A stretch of DNA of 64,000 nt, taken from NCBI GenBank assembly GCA_021030915.1, contig JAGEMR010000027.1, positions 186,001 to 250,000 on the forward strand, in the 5' to 3' direction. The position numbers and the translations under genes were made by a program. Position 1 is the stretch's first letter, and every line of letters begins with the position of its first letter. Positions 12,901-23,587 of the stretch are shown one piece after another. Source of the stretch: Astrothelium macrocarpum (lineage: Eukaryota; Ascomycota; Dothideomycetes; Trypetheliales; Trypetheliaceae). The notes under the pieces were generated by a model, which saw nothing but the letters and a program-made list of their open reading frames with translations, searched no databases and was not told the origin of the DNA.

Positions 12901-13646
12901 TCGTGTATATCTAGTCGTGGGTGACACTTCTTATGCAGTAGCCCTTCTCAACCAAACTCCCGACACGTCTCAACAAATACTGGCAATATGCAAGAATAAA
13001 AGTTTGACGTGGTGGTTACGCTCGCACCGCATGTTCTGAATCAAACAAAGCATCCATCATTCACTGCTTGGTTTCTCATACAACCAACTCGATAAACTGC
13101 AAAGGTCACGCTTATTTGCATGAATCAAGATTCACCCAATATCAATTTGTATTCCCGCACCATTCGCATCTCCACTTAGCTATGTTGCTGTTTCACCTTT
13201 CACTCGCTCGGACAATCTGCCGCAGCGTTTTAAGGCCCATCTCAATTCTCGCAGCGTGCTCCACTTGTGCCTATTAAGATCTGATATGAGTATCTGCACT
13301 GCATCGCAGGCGCGTCGGATCACACCATTTATGCAAAATGCATGTATGCTGGCACGGCATACCGAACAAGGCCGGATCGAACCACTCTCTAAATAAAAAC
13401 CAGTGGGTCCTGCAATGTAGATGTAGCAAACCAACTATTAAAAACCACGGAATTCGCCCAGAAAACCCGTCGGCACACGGCGAGGTCCGGTGAGATGCCA
13501 GCATCGATCATTTCGAAATGACTCTCCATTTCCATCTTGTTTGGAAGTTGTTTCGAAGTTCCCCCGACTTCTGACGATCTCTTTAAAAGTCCGGTCAAGG
13601 AGCTTATGTGATACGGAAGGCGGCTTACTACTCAACGCTTTTAACC
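9932..13646. other. 3.7-kb gene-poor interval upstream of GSK3
   Basis: No gene supported. The part from about 10.1 to 12.1 kb looks GC-rich and therefore carries long chance open frames on both strands, including a 296-codon minus frame (11156..12046) rich in Arg, Trp and Cys with no domain. A 12-base unit is repeated twice at 10622..10645. From about 12.1 to 13.6 kb the sequence looks more AT-rich and no coding pattern was found. It probably includes a long GSK3 promoter and 5' UTR and the 3' flank of the SUN gene. Confidence 0.5.
10622..10645. repeat. 12-bp tandem duplication
   Basis: The unit GGCGAGTTCTCA occurs twice head to tail without mismatch. It lies in the GC-rich gap upstream of GSK3. 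No function is evident. Confidence 0.85.
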
Positions 13647-16529
13647 TCAGCCACCTGCAGCCCTGCCACGATTGCCGTCTTCCTTTGATTGCTGATCCTC
13701 AATCTCCATATCTTTATCTCGTCTACCCGTCGAACAATTTCCAATGTCCCGCTCCCACCCTTGCGTGTTCTCTTGCTGATCCCGCAACCCGCTTGGAGCA
13801 ATTGAACTACTCTGCATTTCGTAAGGCGCCGACCGTGAGCGCAACAGCGGCTCAGGACTTTCGCTACGTCCCGCGGTCGTTGGCCTCGAGAAATCCGGAG
13901 TCAACAACCCGTCTCCCCGTTCCTTGCCATCACGCACACTCTCATCCACAGACGTACCACTCGTCCCCGGCTCCTCTTCCCCATCACCCCCATTCTCCTC
14001 CTCCTCCCCCTCCCCCTCACTCATCACCCTCGACACCGGCCCGGACTCCTCCCCACCAAACCAGCTCCCCCTCTTCCCCAACCCCCACCTCCCCCTCAGC
14101 GTCCCCTCGGGGCTCCTCTCCGGGCTCTCCCACGGCAGTCTCATGGCCAACCGCTTCCCGCGCAGTTTCTTCCCCGGCATCTCGAGCACGCCCTGGCCGC
14201 CCGCAGCGCCCACGCCGCCGCCACCCCGCGCAAACATGACGATGCCCAGGCACACCAGCACCAGCACGGCCTGCGCCATGCCGACGCGCTTCTGCCACAC
14301 GACTTCGTCGGCCAGCAGGCGCAGGCGCAGCGTCAGCTCCGCCAGCTCGCGCCGGTTGCGCTCGCGGCTCTCGCTCAGCTCGATCACCGTGCTCTGCCAC
14401 AGCTGGTCGTACTGCTGTCGGAAGCCCAGCAGCTCCGCCGCCACGCTCGCGTTGAGCGATGCGAGGAATGCTTCGGTTTTGGAGAGCTGTCGGCGCTGGG
14501 CGGACGCGAAGGCGTCGCGGAGGATGCGCGATTGCGATTCGATGTATTGGAGTGAGAGGGTGCTGTTGGATTCGAGGGTTTGGAGGCGTTTGTGGACGGA
14601 TTTGAAGAAGGATTCTTGGGTTGGTGGAGAGGGTGAGGGGGCGGGGTTTGCGGTCGCGGCGGGGCGGGTGGAGTTTTGGGAGAGAGGAGGGGTAGTGGTT
14701 TTGGGGAGGGTGGTATTTGTGGAAACTTGAGAGCTGGAGGTGATTGAGCTGTTTGTGGGAGACGAGTCGTGGTGTTGATCGGTGGCATTGGACGCTTCAG
14801 AAGTTCCAAGAAAGGCTGTCTGATTGGTTGAAAGAGAAGATGTTGTGGCAGATGTTTTGATTGTGTGAGCTGACGTGTCATTCGAACTTGCACCGGCACT
14901 CAAATGTGTGGTGGACGCTGTCGAACCATCTGCAGGATCATCTGGATTTGGACAGGTTGGTACAGGATCCCGTTCGAACATGACGATCGACGGTGCATCG
15001 GTGGGCGAAGGACCTTGAACGATGGTACTTGTGGACGAGGTGAAATCATCGTCTATAGCTGACTGGCGAGAACTGGTAAGTTCGGCAGTTGTCATAGATG
15101 ACGGCGTCTCCAGCGATTGCGTAGGACCTTCGGTAGGTGATCCTTCCTGATTCTTGTCTCCGCCGTCTATTACGGCTGTTTGCGGGTTCATCTCTTCATC
15201 TCTTTTCTGGGCGTCTTCAGCACTGACGAGATCTTCCGCAACGTCCTCAATCGCGGGGTCCTCATCCCTAGCCGCTTCCTCTTGATGCCTGTATTCTTCC
15301 AACATGGTAGTTCCATGTACTCTTACTAGACTTAAAGGGCAGTAAAACTCGTTTCCATAATGCTCGAGGAATTCGATTCGCAAGTAACGCGCCCAGATGA
15401 GAGGATTCTCAACGAGAAAGGCTTGAAGTTCTCTGCTATTCCTCGCTTCGAAAGTGCCGAGCTCTCTCCAACGGTCCATTTTGACGGGATATCGGTCGGA
15501 TACAGCAAGGCGAAAGGTACGAAACATGGAGCTAAAGAATTCAAAATTGGCCAGAACCACAGTGTCGATGAGGATATCATTGCAAAGCTCCACAATTATG
15601 AACTTGTTATCAATGTGACATTCGTTGAGCATGTAGCTGTCCTTGTTCTCCACCAGAACCGAGGATGCCGATTTGGCTTTGTTGTTGGTTTTGAGTACTG
15701 TAGCTGCGCAATCAAATGAGGCATAATTGAATCGCTCTTTGCAAGTCTTTCCCGCATCTTTATTTCGAGACGTTGCAGCTAGCGTGGCTTGTTCACCTCC
15801 AGGCCCAGTCTCAGAAGGTGCATGTTTAGCGTTTTCCAGGTTTTTTGGATTACCAAAGCCTCCGAAGTCGAGCTCAATCTCCTGATCCTCTCCTAGAGAA
15901 TCTAGAGCGTTGCTGATTCCAGGTCTCCGACGACCCTCATGCCCACCAGTTGCTCCTGAATGGCTCTGCCCAACATTGTCTGGAGATTGACCTGACTTTT
16001 CTAGATTTTGTTTTTTCCATTCCTCGAAGGAGAGAAAATTAGCGTTGTCGAGCGGTGAGTCGGCATCCGCGTCAAGCTCTGCAGTAGCAGTACTGGACTG
16101 AGCTGAAGTAGCTGTTTCTCTGGCTGTTGAAGGGTCTGAATTCGTTGACAACTGACTTGCCGAACTGTCTCCCGATTGTGCATGCGCTATGCTGCCGTGA
16201 TTATCATGACCATGCGCGTCCAATGTATCATTGCTTGTATTTCCATTATCTGATGGTCGCTGAAGGGTGGTTACTGAGCTTGGTATCTGCCATGGCGCGG
16301 CCGTGGCATTCGCCCCTAATCGACTGGTCCTCAGACATTGCTGGGGCAAAGTGTGGGTAAGGTAGTTGACCGTTCTAAATGGGCAGTTCGAGGGCTCGGG
16401 TAGGGAATCGATGGTAGAGATAGAGCCAGCTATCAAGCTCGAGGTCTTGGTTTGAGTGGTAGTGGAACTGCTGACATGCGCCAACACAAATAGATAAGCA
16501 GTTAGAAGCAGACCATGACAAGCGATCAT
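13647..16529 (-). CDS. SUN-like protein of the Slp1/OPT family (ER membrane)
   Basis: Membrane protein of the mid-SUN (Slp1) family, which in yeast works with Emp65 in the ER on folding and stability of nascent membrane proteins. A single exon encodes 960 residues. A signal peptide (hydrophobic LLLTAYLFVLAHV) opens the protein. A Ser/Thr-rich stretch leads to the family hallmark FLSFEEWKKQN at about 165-175. The SUN domain spans about 263-408 (from CKERFNYASFDC to YCPLSLVRVHGTT). A long Ser/Thr-rich linker with many N-glycosylation sequons follows. A short coiled coil (about 640-740) precedes one transmembrane helix near 748-765 (AVLVLVCLGIVMF). The C-terminal tail is acidic and basic, low in complexity. 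The mid-protein SUN domain separates it from classical C-terminal SUN proteins such as Sad1. Confidence 0.93.
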   Translation of the reverse strand: MIACHGLLLTAYLFVLAHVSSSTTTQTKTSSLIAGSISTIDSLPEPSNCPFRTVNYLTHTLPQQCLRTSRLGANATAAPWQIPSSVTTLQRPSDNGNTSNDTLDAHGHDNHGSIAHAQSGDSSASQLSTNSDPSTARETATSAQSSTATAELDADADSPLDNANFLSFEEWKKQNLEKSGQSPDNVGQSHSGATGGHEGRRRPGISNALDSLGEDQEIELDFGGFGNPKNLENAKHAPSETGPGGEQATLAATSRNKDAGKTCKERFNYASFDCAATVLKTNNKAKSASSVLVENKDSYMLNECHIDNKFIIVELCNDILIDTVVLANFEFFSSMFRTFRLAVSDRYPVKMDRWRELGTFEARNSRELQAFLVENPLIWARYLRIEFLEHYGNEFYCPLSLVRVHGTTMLEEYRHQEEAARDEDPAIEDVAEDLVSAEDAQKRDEEMNPQTAVIDGGDKNQEGSPTEGPTQSLETPSSMTTAELTSSRQSAIDDDFTSSTSTIVQGPSPTDAPSIVMFERDPVPTCPNPDDPADGSTASTTHLSAGASSNDTSAHTIKTSATTSSLSTNQTAFLGTSEASNATDQHHDSSPTNSSITSSSQVSTNTTLPKTTTPPLSQNSTRPAATANPAPSPSPPTQESFFKSVHKRLQTLESNSTLSLQYIESQSRILRDAFASAQRRQLSKTEAFLASLNASVAAELLGFRQQYDQLWQSTVIELSESRERNRRELAELTLRLRLLADEVVWQKRVGMAQAVLVLVCLGIVMFARGGGGVGAAGGQGVLEMPGKKLRGKRLAMRLPWESPERSPEGTLRGRWGLGKRGSWFGGEESGPVSRVMSEGEGEEEENGGDGEEEPGTSGTSVDESVRDGKERGDGLLTPDFSRPTTAGRSESPEPLLRSRSAPYEMQSSSIAPSGLRDQQENTQGWERDIGNCSTGRRDKDMEIEDQQSKEDGNRGRAAGG

Positions 16530-17100
16530 CTTCGCGATCGCGCAATCTCAGCGGAAAGGGATTCAGACAGCCGCATTGCTTGAAAGTCTCGTTCGAGACA
16601 ATTCAGATGTAGGCTCAGAAAGATTGAAGGAGCGTTAGGGTTCTGACGAATCGAGATATGGGAAAGTCATGACTACTCATTGCCAAGCCGCGATGTTCCG
16701 ATCTCGGTCCACTCCGCAGTCACCAGTCATTTCTTCTCCGCCAGGTGTGTAACTCGATGAAGTTGTTTATGCAGGTTCACGAACGCTGATAATGATCCGT
16801 GGCAAGTACTCGGGGTGATGTCATTGGCATGGAGTGCGCCCGTTAGGCGCAACAACTTCATTCCAATGGTAGAGATAAGAGGCGATCTCCTATACTCGCT
16901 GCATCATTATTTTCCTGATCAAATCTGCTATATCTAGTAGCATCCATCTTTTTGCTTAGAGCACTAGAACTGATCGCAAAAGTCGAAAAGTACGCTAAGC
17001 AGGGAGAAGATCTTCCATCCCACAATTCATTGGCAAATTTTGAAGATTCTATTTAGCACACGTTGTCCGATCTCTCAGAGTTGATAAGCGATATTAGATT
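16530..17100. other. Intergenic, upstream of the SUN gene
   Basis: AT-rich stretch between the SUN gene start and the decayed gene on the plus strand. No complete frame or repeat recognised. It should hold the SUN gene promoter. Confidence 0.5.
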
Positions 17101-17156
17101 ACTCGACATGCCAATTTCGTCATCCTCGTCTGAAGACCATCTTCCCGATTACTCGT

Positions 17157-18720
17157 TAGCAAAACAACCAGGATCACTTAAGCTTCACAAATAGCAGTAG
17201 CATTGCAACGTCAAATGTGTTTTCAGTTAGACCAAGGTCGGTTTGGCCGAGAAGACATAGCTTAATGTGCACAGAATACCCTCAAGCATGTATCTCCAGA
17301 GCGAAGCTTTTTGATGCTCTGAATGTCCATAACGGAAACCTATGACAGAATCCAGCATCTGCCAATAAATTCTTCTTAAATCGTTCCTTCCAGTTGCAAG
17401 CTGCATTTGACATTACAAGTGATACCATCAACTTTTCAGGAACCTCACGGCAGGCTGATTAAGAGAATTTGTTAGCTCATATGTCTTCAGCATTAAGAAT
17501 TACAGCTTTATCTGATGATCTTAAAGATCAATGGCCTAAGCTCCGACACGATATTCCATATCTAGAGAGATGGTTCGTGACTATTAGAATCAAAGGTAAG
17601 GTTTTACTCCTCTAAAAAACATAACTCGATTCATGATATACAATCTCGGTGGTCTCCAAACCAGAAGCAAGTAGAGCTGATTGAAAAGCTTAGAACATAG
17701 ATTTTGGAAGAAAAGGAAAAAAAAAAAAAAAAAAAAAAAAAAAGGTTCTGAGCCAAACCCAAACCAGATTCAAACCATATCATCCCCAAGCTACTCTCTT
17801 GCCACTATGGCCCATCATAGCCAAGGGCTCTGCCCACGCAATTTACATTGCCATCCCTTCATCTCCGCATCACATCCTCAAACTCCTTGTCCCCCTCCCT
17901 TGGTCTCGCCTCCAGGAACAATCCATTTCGTTCCACCGGTCTCACCGAAGCACCCCCCAGCTCCTCGATCCGCGATCGCGAAAGAAAAGGAAGACATCGA
18001 GCATCTGTGCAAATTCGAAATTGTCGAAGCTGCGCAACAGAGAGGTGCGGTGGTCTTCCATTGACTTGTACGTGCGTTGGAAAACTACAGCGAAGTGCCA
18101 AAGATGGACCTAGCATCTCGAATTTGTTGTTTCCCTTTTGAAGAGACGAAGTGCAGATTCACGAAGTTGATCTTCCATTTCTGGCCCTCATAAATCATCT
18201 TCTAAAGAAAGCTATATCTGCAGATGAGATGGCAGAAGAATGAGTGTCGATCAATGAGAGCAAGAAATGGAAAATCGACTACGTAAATCAACGTCTTCTC
18301 TCTTTATAAAAAAGAAACATCAAATTCGAGATGCCATTTCCCGTCTATGGCACTTCGACGTTGATTTTCGTTGCACATACAAGTCAATGGTAGATCGCCG
18401 CATCCTCCGCCATCTTTCTTACAGATATGGCCCCCCTGAAAAGATCAAGGATATCTGCATTCACTGATTTGTGTGTGATATTCTCGAGGAGGGAGTACGC
18501 ATTTGTGGATCTTGATATACTTAATAATCTCGAGAAGGTCACATCCGCAGGAAAGATGGCAGGAGATTTGATGTCGACTTATGAGGGCTGGAAATGGAAA
18601 GTTAAGCACGTATCCCGTGTCTCCAGCCGCGCCTCCTATTCCTCGATCCGCGCCCGTAGTAACGGCTCGTACGCTGGTAGCGCAACACCACCTAGCCCTG
18701 GGGGTTGCCCTGTCTGAAAA
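17157..18720 (+). pseudogene. Decayed protein-coding gene of unknown family, with stops and frameshifts
   Basis: No intact frame exists, but coding-like blocks follow one another on the plus strand. One frame reads from about 17160 to 17595, broken by TGA (17343..17345) and TAA (17460..17462), and includes SALRITALSDDLKDQWPK and DIPYLERWFVTIRIKG. A proper intron (17596..17664, GTAAGG to CCAG) joins in phase to EASRAD, then TGA (17682..17684) and TAG (17691..17693). A 27-A run follows. Further blocks are FEIVEAAQQRGAVVFH, TGA (18062..18064), LVRALENYSEVPKMDLASR; then in another frame EVDLPFLALINHLLKKAI; then IRDAISRLWHFDVDFR; then LDILNNLEKVTSAGKMAGDL. The stops fit single C-to-T changes on one or other strand (CAA/CAG/CGA or TGG origins), as RIP would make. 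I do not recognise the family. The extent is approximate. Confidence 0.5.
17717..17743 (+). repeat. Poly-A run of 27
   Basis: Uninterrupted A tract inside the decayed gene, directly after a Lys/Gly-coding stretch. It is probably slippage expansion in sequence no longer under selection. It could be a retrotransposon poly-A tail, but no retroelement sequence precedes it and the coding pattern continues across it. Confidence 0.9.
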
Positions 18721-18893
18721 GATCGGCGAAACGCGGGCGAAGATTGCGAGCTCGAGTGTGTAACGCTCATGCGCCGCTTCGAAGCGTTGGCGCTCGGCGG
18801 AGTGTTCTGCTGCGGCGAAGGCGGAGGTGACGTCGATTTGCTTGTCTTTGGCTGCGATTTTGGCTGAGAGGTCGAGCATGAAGGCTTGCTGGG

Positions 18894-21207
18894 TCAGAAG
18901 TACAGGGCCATGTCGCAGATTCGGTTGTACTTTTCGCGCAAATCCTGGATTATTTGCTCTTGCCCTTTGATCCGAGCATTACGCTGCTCAAGAACCTCGA
19001 GCCCGATGCAGAGTTTCTGACTGAGTCGATGCGAAACCTGATGAGCAGTATTCAGTTGCTCCTGCAGATTATGAAATTGTGCATTGCGCTGCTGAAGGGC
19101 CTCATCGCGATCGAGAACTTTCAGGTTGGTTTGACGCCAGCATTGGAAGAGGAACTCGACGTTCTGGTGCAACTCCCGAATCAATTCATCGCGCTGTGCA
19201 ACGGTCTTCCTTCCATTGGATCTTTCCTCCTCGAGTCTGCGCTTGTCTTGCTGAAGATCTGTATTTTCTTTCCGCAATCTACGCATTTCCTGGAGGTAGC
19301 GTCGACGCTCTTCCCACAGATTATCTCTGAGTTGCCGCTCGATAGAACCGTGGAGGAACTCTTGCTCTACCAGCTTCTTTCTCCCCGCCTCTACCGTTGC
19401 CTCGACCTCTTGCTTGCACTGTTCTTCCCACGATTCATCCTGGAAATCCAAGTGCTGCTGGTGCATCTCGTTGGTCACTCCGACTTCTCCAATGTATCCA
19501 GCAGCGATTTTGAATTTCCGCTGGTTGGCCCACAGCTTTCGAATCCTCTCACCTCTGGCAGCGATCTGGACACGCAATTTCTTGTTCTCGGAACTGACCT
19601 GAGCTATCTTAGAGGCGTGCTTGTTCCGGTCCTCGATGGCCTGGGCGTGAAGCTTTCGCGCCATCTTTGCCCTCAGCCTCTCCTTTTCCACTTCGACTTG
19701 AGCAAGCCGAGCATCAGATTCCTTCTTATTTTCCAAAATCTGTGCTCTAAGCTTTTCGATCATCTCCGCCTGCTGTTTGTTCTCATCCTTGAGTCGAGAA
19801 TTCTGGAGAAGCAGGCTTTCAGGAGTAACTGGGGGGGTGGGGAGCACCAAAGCTTGTACCTGCGTGGGCCCCATTTTCACTGGAACTGATTTAGGGTCTT
19901 CGTTCTCTGACTCAGAGACGTATGCTGAATCCGAAGCGTCGGAACGTAATTCGGACGGCAGTGATACAACGATTGGCATCCGACCATTTCCGGTTCCGTT
20001 GATAAAGAGGCATTGCTCTTTTGAAGAGAATTCTGCTAGAGGCTGGGCATGGTTTTTTGATGGCCCTTCAGGGGTTGATTGACGGGTCACAGGTATCTTG
20101 ATCGAGGTTGCTGGCGAGGAAGCAGGATTGCCCTTGTTCTTCCTGGTATCAGGGAAGAAAGTCACCCAGGGTTTGAACATGTCAGGGAAAGACGCTGCAC
20201 CCAAAGCGTCCGAGTTCATGGTGCTGTCCCTGGACATTATATTCACCGACAAGGGCGACGGAATCGATAATGCGGGCGACGAAACAGAAGCATCATTGTG
20301 ACTTCTCGATGCATATGTGGACTTCTCCTTCTCTTTGTTCAAAGCGGCAAGGAAGTCAAATTTTGTCTCTGGCGACAACGCTTGCATCGCCATCTTCTCA
20401 GCTGGAATCAATGTCGTCAAAGCAAAGTCGTCCGGACATATACTAGACGTGAACGAGGGGATAAGCGTATTGCTTTGAGCCATGAGCATGAGTTGCTGGA
20501 CACGTTGCTCGTTTTCAGCGGCAGCGGAGCTTTGGGAATCCGTGGCAGTATCATGGAAGCAATGTGCTCCGTTTGATACTGCCGAGTCGCTAAGTATTTG
20601 AATGATGGTCGGCGTGTCGTTCATGGATGTTACTTCGCATCTCAAGCCTTCTGAAAAGTCATCAACCTATTGCACGTCAGTATTGAAGACACCGCATACT
20701 GTGGAAACACTAAATACCATATCGGCATCCATGTTTTTAATCTTGCATGCCTTTCGTTCCTGTCGTCCAATGCGATTGATAAAGTCCAAGGATGATTCAC
20801 CGGCCAGGGCCTCTTTCTTAAAACGAACACAACACTCCTTCATGATCAAGGCATAATCGGTCTTAGCCTGTTCGGCAATGATACGACAACGCTCCTTGGC
20901 GCCTTCATATGAGTCCTCTGGATAGGTGTTGCCAAAATGATCAGCAAAGACTGTTGTGGAGAACTCTGGGTTGATGTCCTGATATTAAAAGTAAGCAAGA
21001 AGTCTGGACGTGTTGCTGAACAAGACTCACACTTGTAACAAGAATTTGAGCTGAACATGAACAGACTTTGTCGCCAATGACGACGGTAGCGGGGTGCGGC
21101 GACGAAGTAACTTCATATAAACTATCATCGACGGTGGAGGCACATTGGGAGGACATGGTTGGTCGGAGGATCATGTCATCCGCAGCAAAGACCTTGAAGC
21201 TCGGCAT
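18894..21207 (-). CDS. Coiled-coil protein of unknown function, C-terminus probably truncated
   Basis: Three exons (21207..21031, 20978..20718, 20666..18894) encode 736 residues; splice sites are GT-AG and phases agree. Residues 1-150 form a mixed domain (KVFAADDMILRPTMSS, ATVVIGDKVCSC) that I cannot assign. The middle is Ser/Pro-rich and disordered. From roughly residue 430 to the end the protein is a long coiled coil rich in Glu, Gln, Arg and Lys (for example RLKDENKQQAEMIEKL, RNAQFHNLQEQLN). The frame stops at 18894 after DMALYF, yet another frame resumes coiled-coil-like sequence at once (QQAFMLDLSAKIAAKDKQID), suggesting a frameshift that shortened the C-terminus. No enzyme motif is visible; a structural or scaffolding role is only a guess. 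Confidence 0.75.
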
Positions 21208-22664
21208 TTTGAAAAGGATAGTGGAGGACAATGTTAATGGTGATGAGGTATCTTTAAAAGACAACAATAACAAACTTGATAAGTGCAGATGCGCTTGAAA
21301 AGTACCAGGACTTGGATCTGAACTTGAAGAGCAAGGACAACGGACAGAATCTTGTTTCTTGAAGATACTTGTAAAGGGTGAAGAAAGAATTGAGGGCGAG
21401 CAACAGAAGCCAAGGTATTTATTTGGGAATTGGGGACCTAGCAAATCACATAAAGTACTGTGTGATGGTTATTCAGTGATAGGAGAAGGTTTCAAGAGTA
21501 GTCATATGGCCAAGACATTGGAATTGGTGGCTTGAGTCGGTTGTTCGTGGAAAGAATCTAGCTCACTGCATCTTCTGATAAGGATGCCGATACTACGAGC
21601 AATGTTGATTGTTGTAATGAGAGGGATGACGATCGTGGTTCTGTGATACACGCATTGTGATTCGTGGTTAACGCCAACGATGAGTAGGCTCACACAGTCA
21701 AAAATTTCCGTCGGTGATGATTGGGAGCGTAAAGAATATACAATGCCGAGTGGTGATCCGCACGCGAGGAGATCCATGCGGCACATGAGCAGAGTGCAAA
21801 ACTGGATTTTGGAAGTGCTGTGATATACAGCAAGAGTGTGAGTGGAGGGTTGTTAATTCTCTTGACGAGCAGGAACTCCCAGGCTGTCGGTAGTCAAGCC
21901 TAAATCCTAACCATTTCGGCGTAAATTCCATGTTCACCTGGGCAAATGTAATCGGAAGCACCGATGAGAAATTGGCTCTATCAAAGGATTGGCGAAGATG
22001 TCTGCCAATACTCAAAAGCTGCGCCGCCGGCTTGATAATCTCCATCGCAAGATACTTTTAGGCCGAATTAATGTCAGCCAATTAGTTGTCAAAAGTCCAA
22101 GTCCCTTATGGGCCGTAAAGCCAGGGCAAATATAGATAATTGTTAGCATCCGAGGTTAGAATAGACGTCACTCTGTTTCACACCCACTTTGTGAACACAA
22201 ACAAGCTCGAGATGACTTTTTAATTTGCAAGAAATCACCAAACAGATGGAGAAATTTCCAGAACCAAAACCATTTCAGCATTTGTATGATGTGAATGAGT
22301 TGTGGGTGTGGCATAAGTTCGAATTGACTGAAACCAGTATTCACAGATTTGCCCACCACCAATCAACCATCCCATGGAATGCGAGGTCTTCGTTAAAGCA
22401 AGGACCACAGAAAAATATCCCGCGTCTTTGTCAGTAAATAGTGCGTGCGAATCTTTTGCACATGCGATTAGTTAATGCCACGATAGGAATGCTCAGCAGC
22501 AACGATGATTCTCGTTCAGTCGTTATGTATTTCATACAACCTACAATGATCACTAATTTTCCACAGCGCCAACAAGCTTCCAAGCCAATCCGCTTTGCCA
22601 TGGATACCCGAGATTTCTTATAGCGCTCAATGCATAGCATAGCATAGGAACAATACTCCGAATT
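21208..22664. other. Intergenic, no gene called
   Basis: Upstream of the coiled-coil gene and downstream of the E2 gene. A short minus frame beginning at 22045 (EIIKPAAQLLSIGRHLRQSF) looks mildly coding-like but finds no continuation. A 70-codon plus frame (22225..22437) is also isolated. Neither is supported. Confidence 0.5.
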
Positions 22665-23587
22665 TTACGCCTCACCAAATAATCGTGCGGTGATGTCGCC
22701 CATATACGCCTCTTCCAATTCATAGTCTTCCCCGTCCATTTTATCAATGCCGACATATTCGAATGCCGAGACAACAGTTGGCACATCGAAACCCATGGCA
22801 ACGAAACGCTCGATAAGGTCTTTGTTGTAACCGTGATACCTGCATCGAAATCACGTCAACCACGTCACGTGCCAGCCGCATTCGCGAAATCTTATCGCGA
22901 CAGCAATCTAGCTCCGAATATCCAGAGGAGGAAAAGGGGTATACATACGCCACCATCTTCGCTTTTTCCTCCTTTTCGCGATTTGCCTGAGCTTTCTTCT
23001 TCAATGTCTCGGCATTCGACCCGCCACTGCCTTCTGCAACCTCGGTACGCGGTGCACCGGCATACTTGATGGACCACTCGCGTGCCACATGCTCAAACTC
23101 TTTTGGGTTACGGATCAGCATGCCCGCAACCTCAGCATCTTGCGGATCCTTAGGCTCAGGTGTGCTGAGGAGGGATTGCAGCGAGATGAGCGCGGATTTG
23201 ATAGTCAGCACGGGGGACCACGCAGAGGCAAGGGTATCAAGACAGATAGCGCCCTAGAGATAAAAGACAGCGTATTTAGCAGTGCTGTGTTCAAAAGAGC
23301 AATGCAAAGGGAGGTAGAGAGTATACCGTTTGACTGCTGACATTGGGATGCCACATTTTGGTCTCGAACTTCATAAGTGGAGGCCGAAAAGGGTATTCGC
23401 TTGGCAGCTTGATGTCTACGAAGAAGCGGCCCCCTTCGTATGGCGTATCTGGAGGACCTTCGAACTGGCCCCGTAGGTGCGTGAGGTCATCTGCGTTGCC
23501 ATACGGCTCGACGATGATCTTGCAGAGAGGGTCATTCTTGATGTCCGCAATCTCCTTTGCAATACGTCTAGCACGATTCGTCGCCAT
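22665..23587 (-). CDS. Ubiquitin-conjugating enzyme E2 with UBA domain (Ubc1/UBE2K type)
   Basis: E2 enzyme that carries ubiquitin on a cysteine and extends K48-linked chains; Ubc1/UBE2K works with the APC/C and in ERAD (family knowledge). Three exons: 23587..23327, 23253..22949, 22839..22665, giving 246 residues. The UBC fold runs from about 1 to 150, with GPPDTPYEGG, YPFRPPLMKFETKMWHPN, and the active-site cysteine in GAICLDTLASAWSP at the start of exon 2. A linker rich in Lys and Glu precedes a UBA domain in exon 3 (LIERFVAMGFDVPTVVSAFEY). The UBC-plus-UBA architecture identifies the Ubc1 branch. The protein is somewhat longer than yeast Ubc1 (215 residues) through the linker. All splice sites are GT-AG. 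Confidence 0.95.

Noticed and set aside
13490..14730. Plus-strand frames of 249 and 268 codons
   Set aside because: Both are antisense shadows of the low-complexity C-terminal part of the SUN-like gene.
17717..17743. Poly-A run as evidence of a retroposed insertion
   Set aside because: The decayed gene keeps a spliceable intron, which a processed copy would lack, and no target-site duplication was seen.
18954..19889. 311-codon plus-strand frame, Leu-rich
   Set aside because: Complement of the Gln/Glu/Lys-rich coiled coil; Leu richness is the expected shadow.
22225..22437. 70-codon plus-strand frame near the E2 gene
   Set aside because: Isolated, with no continuation or recognisable motif.
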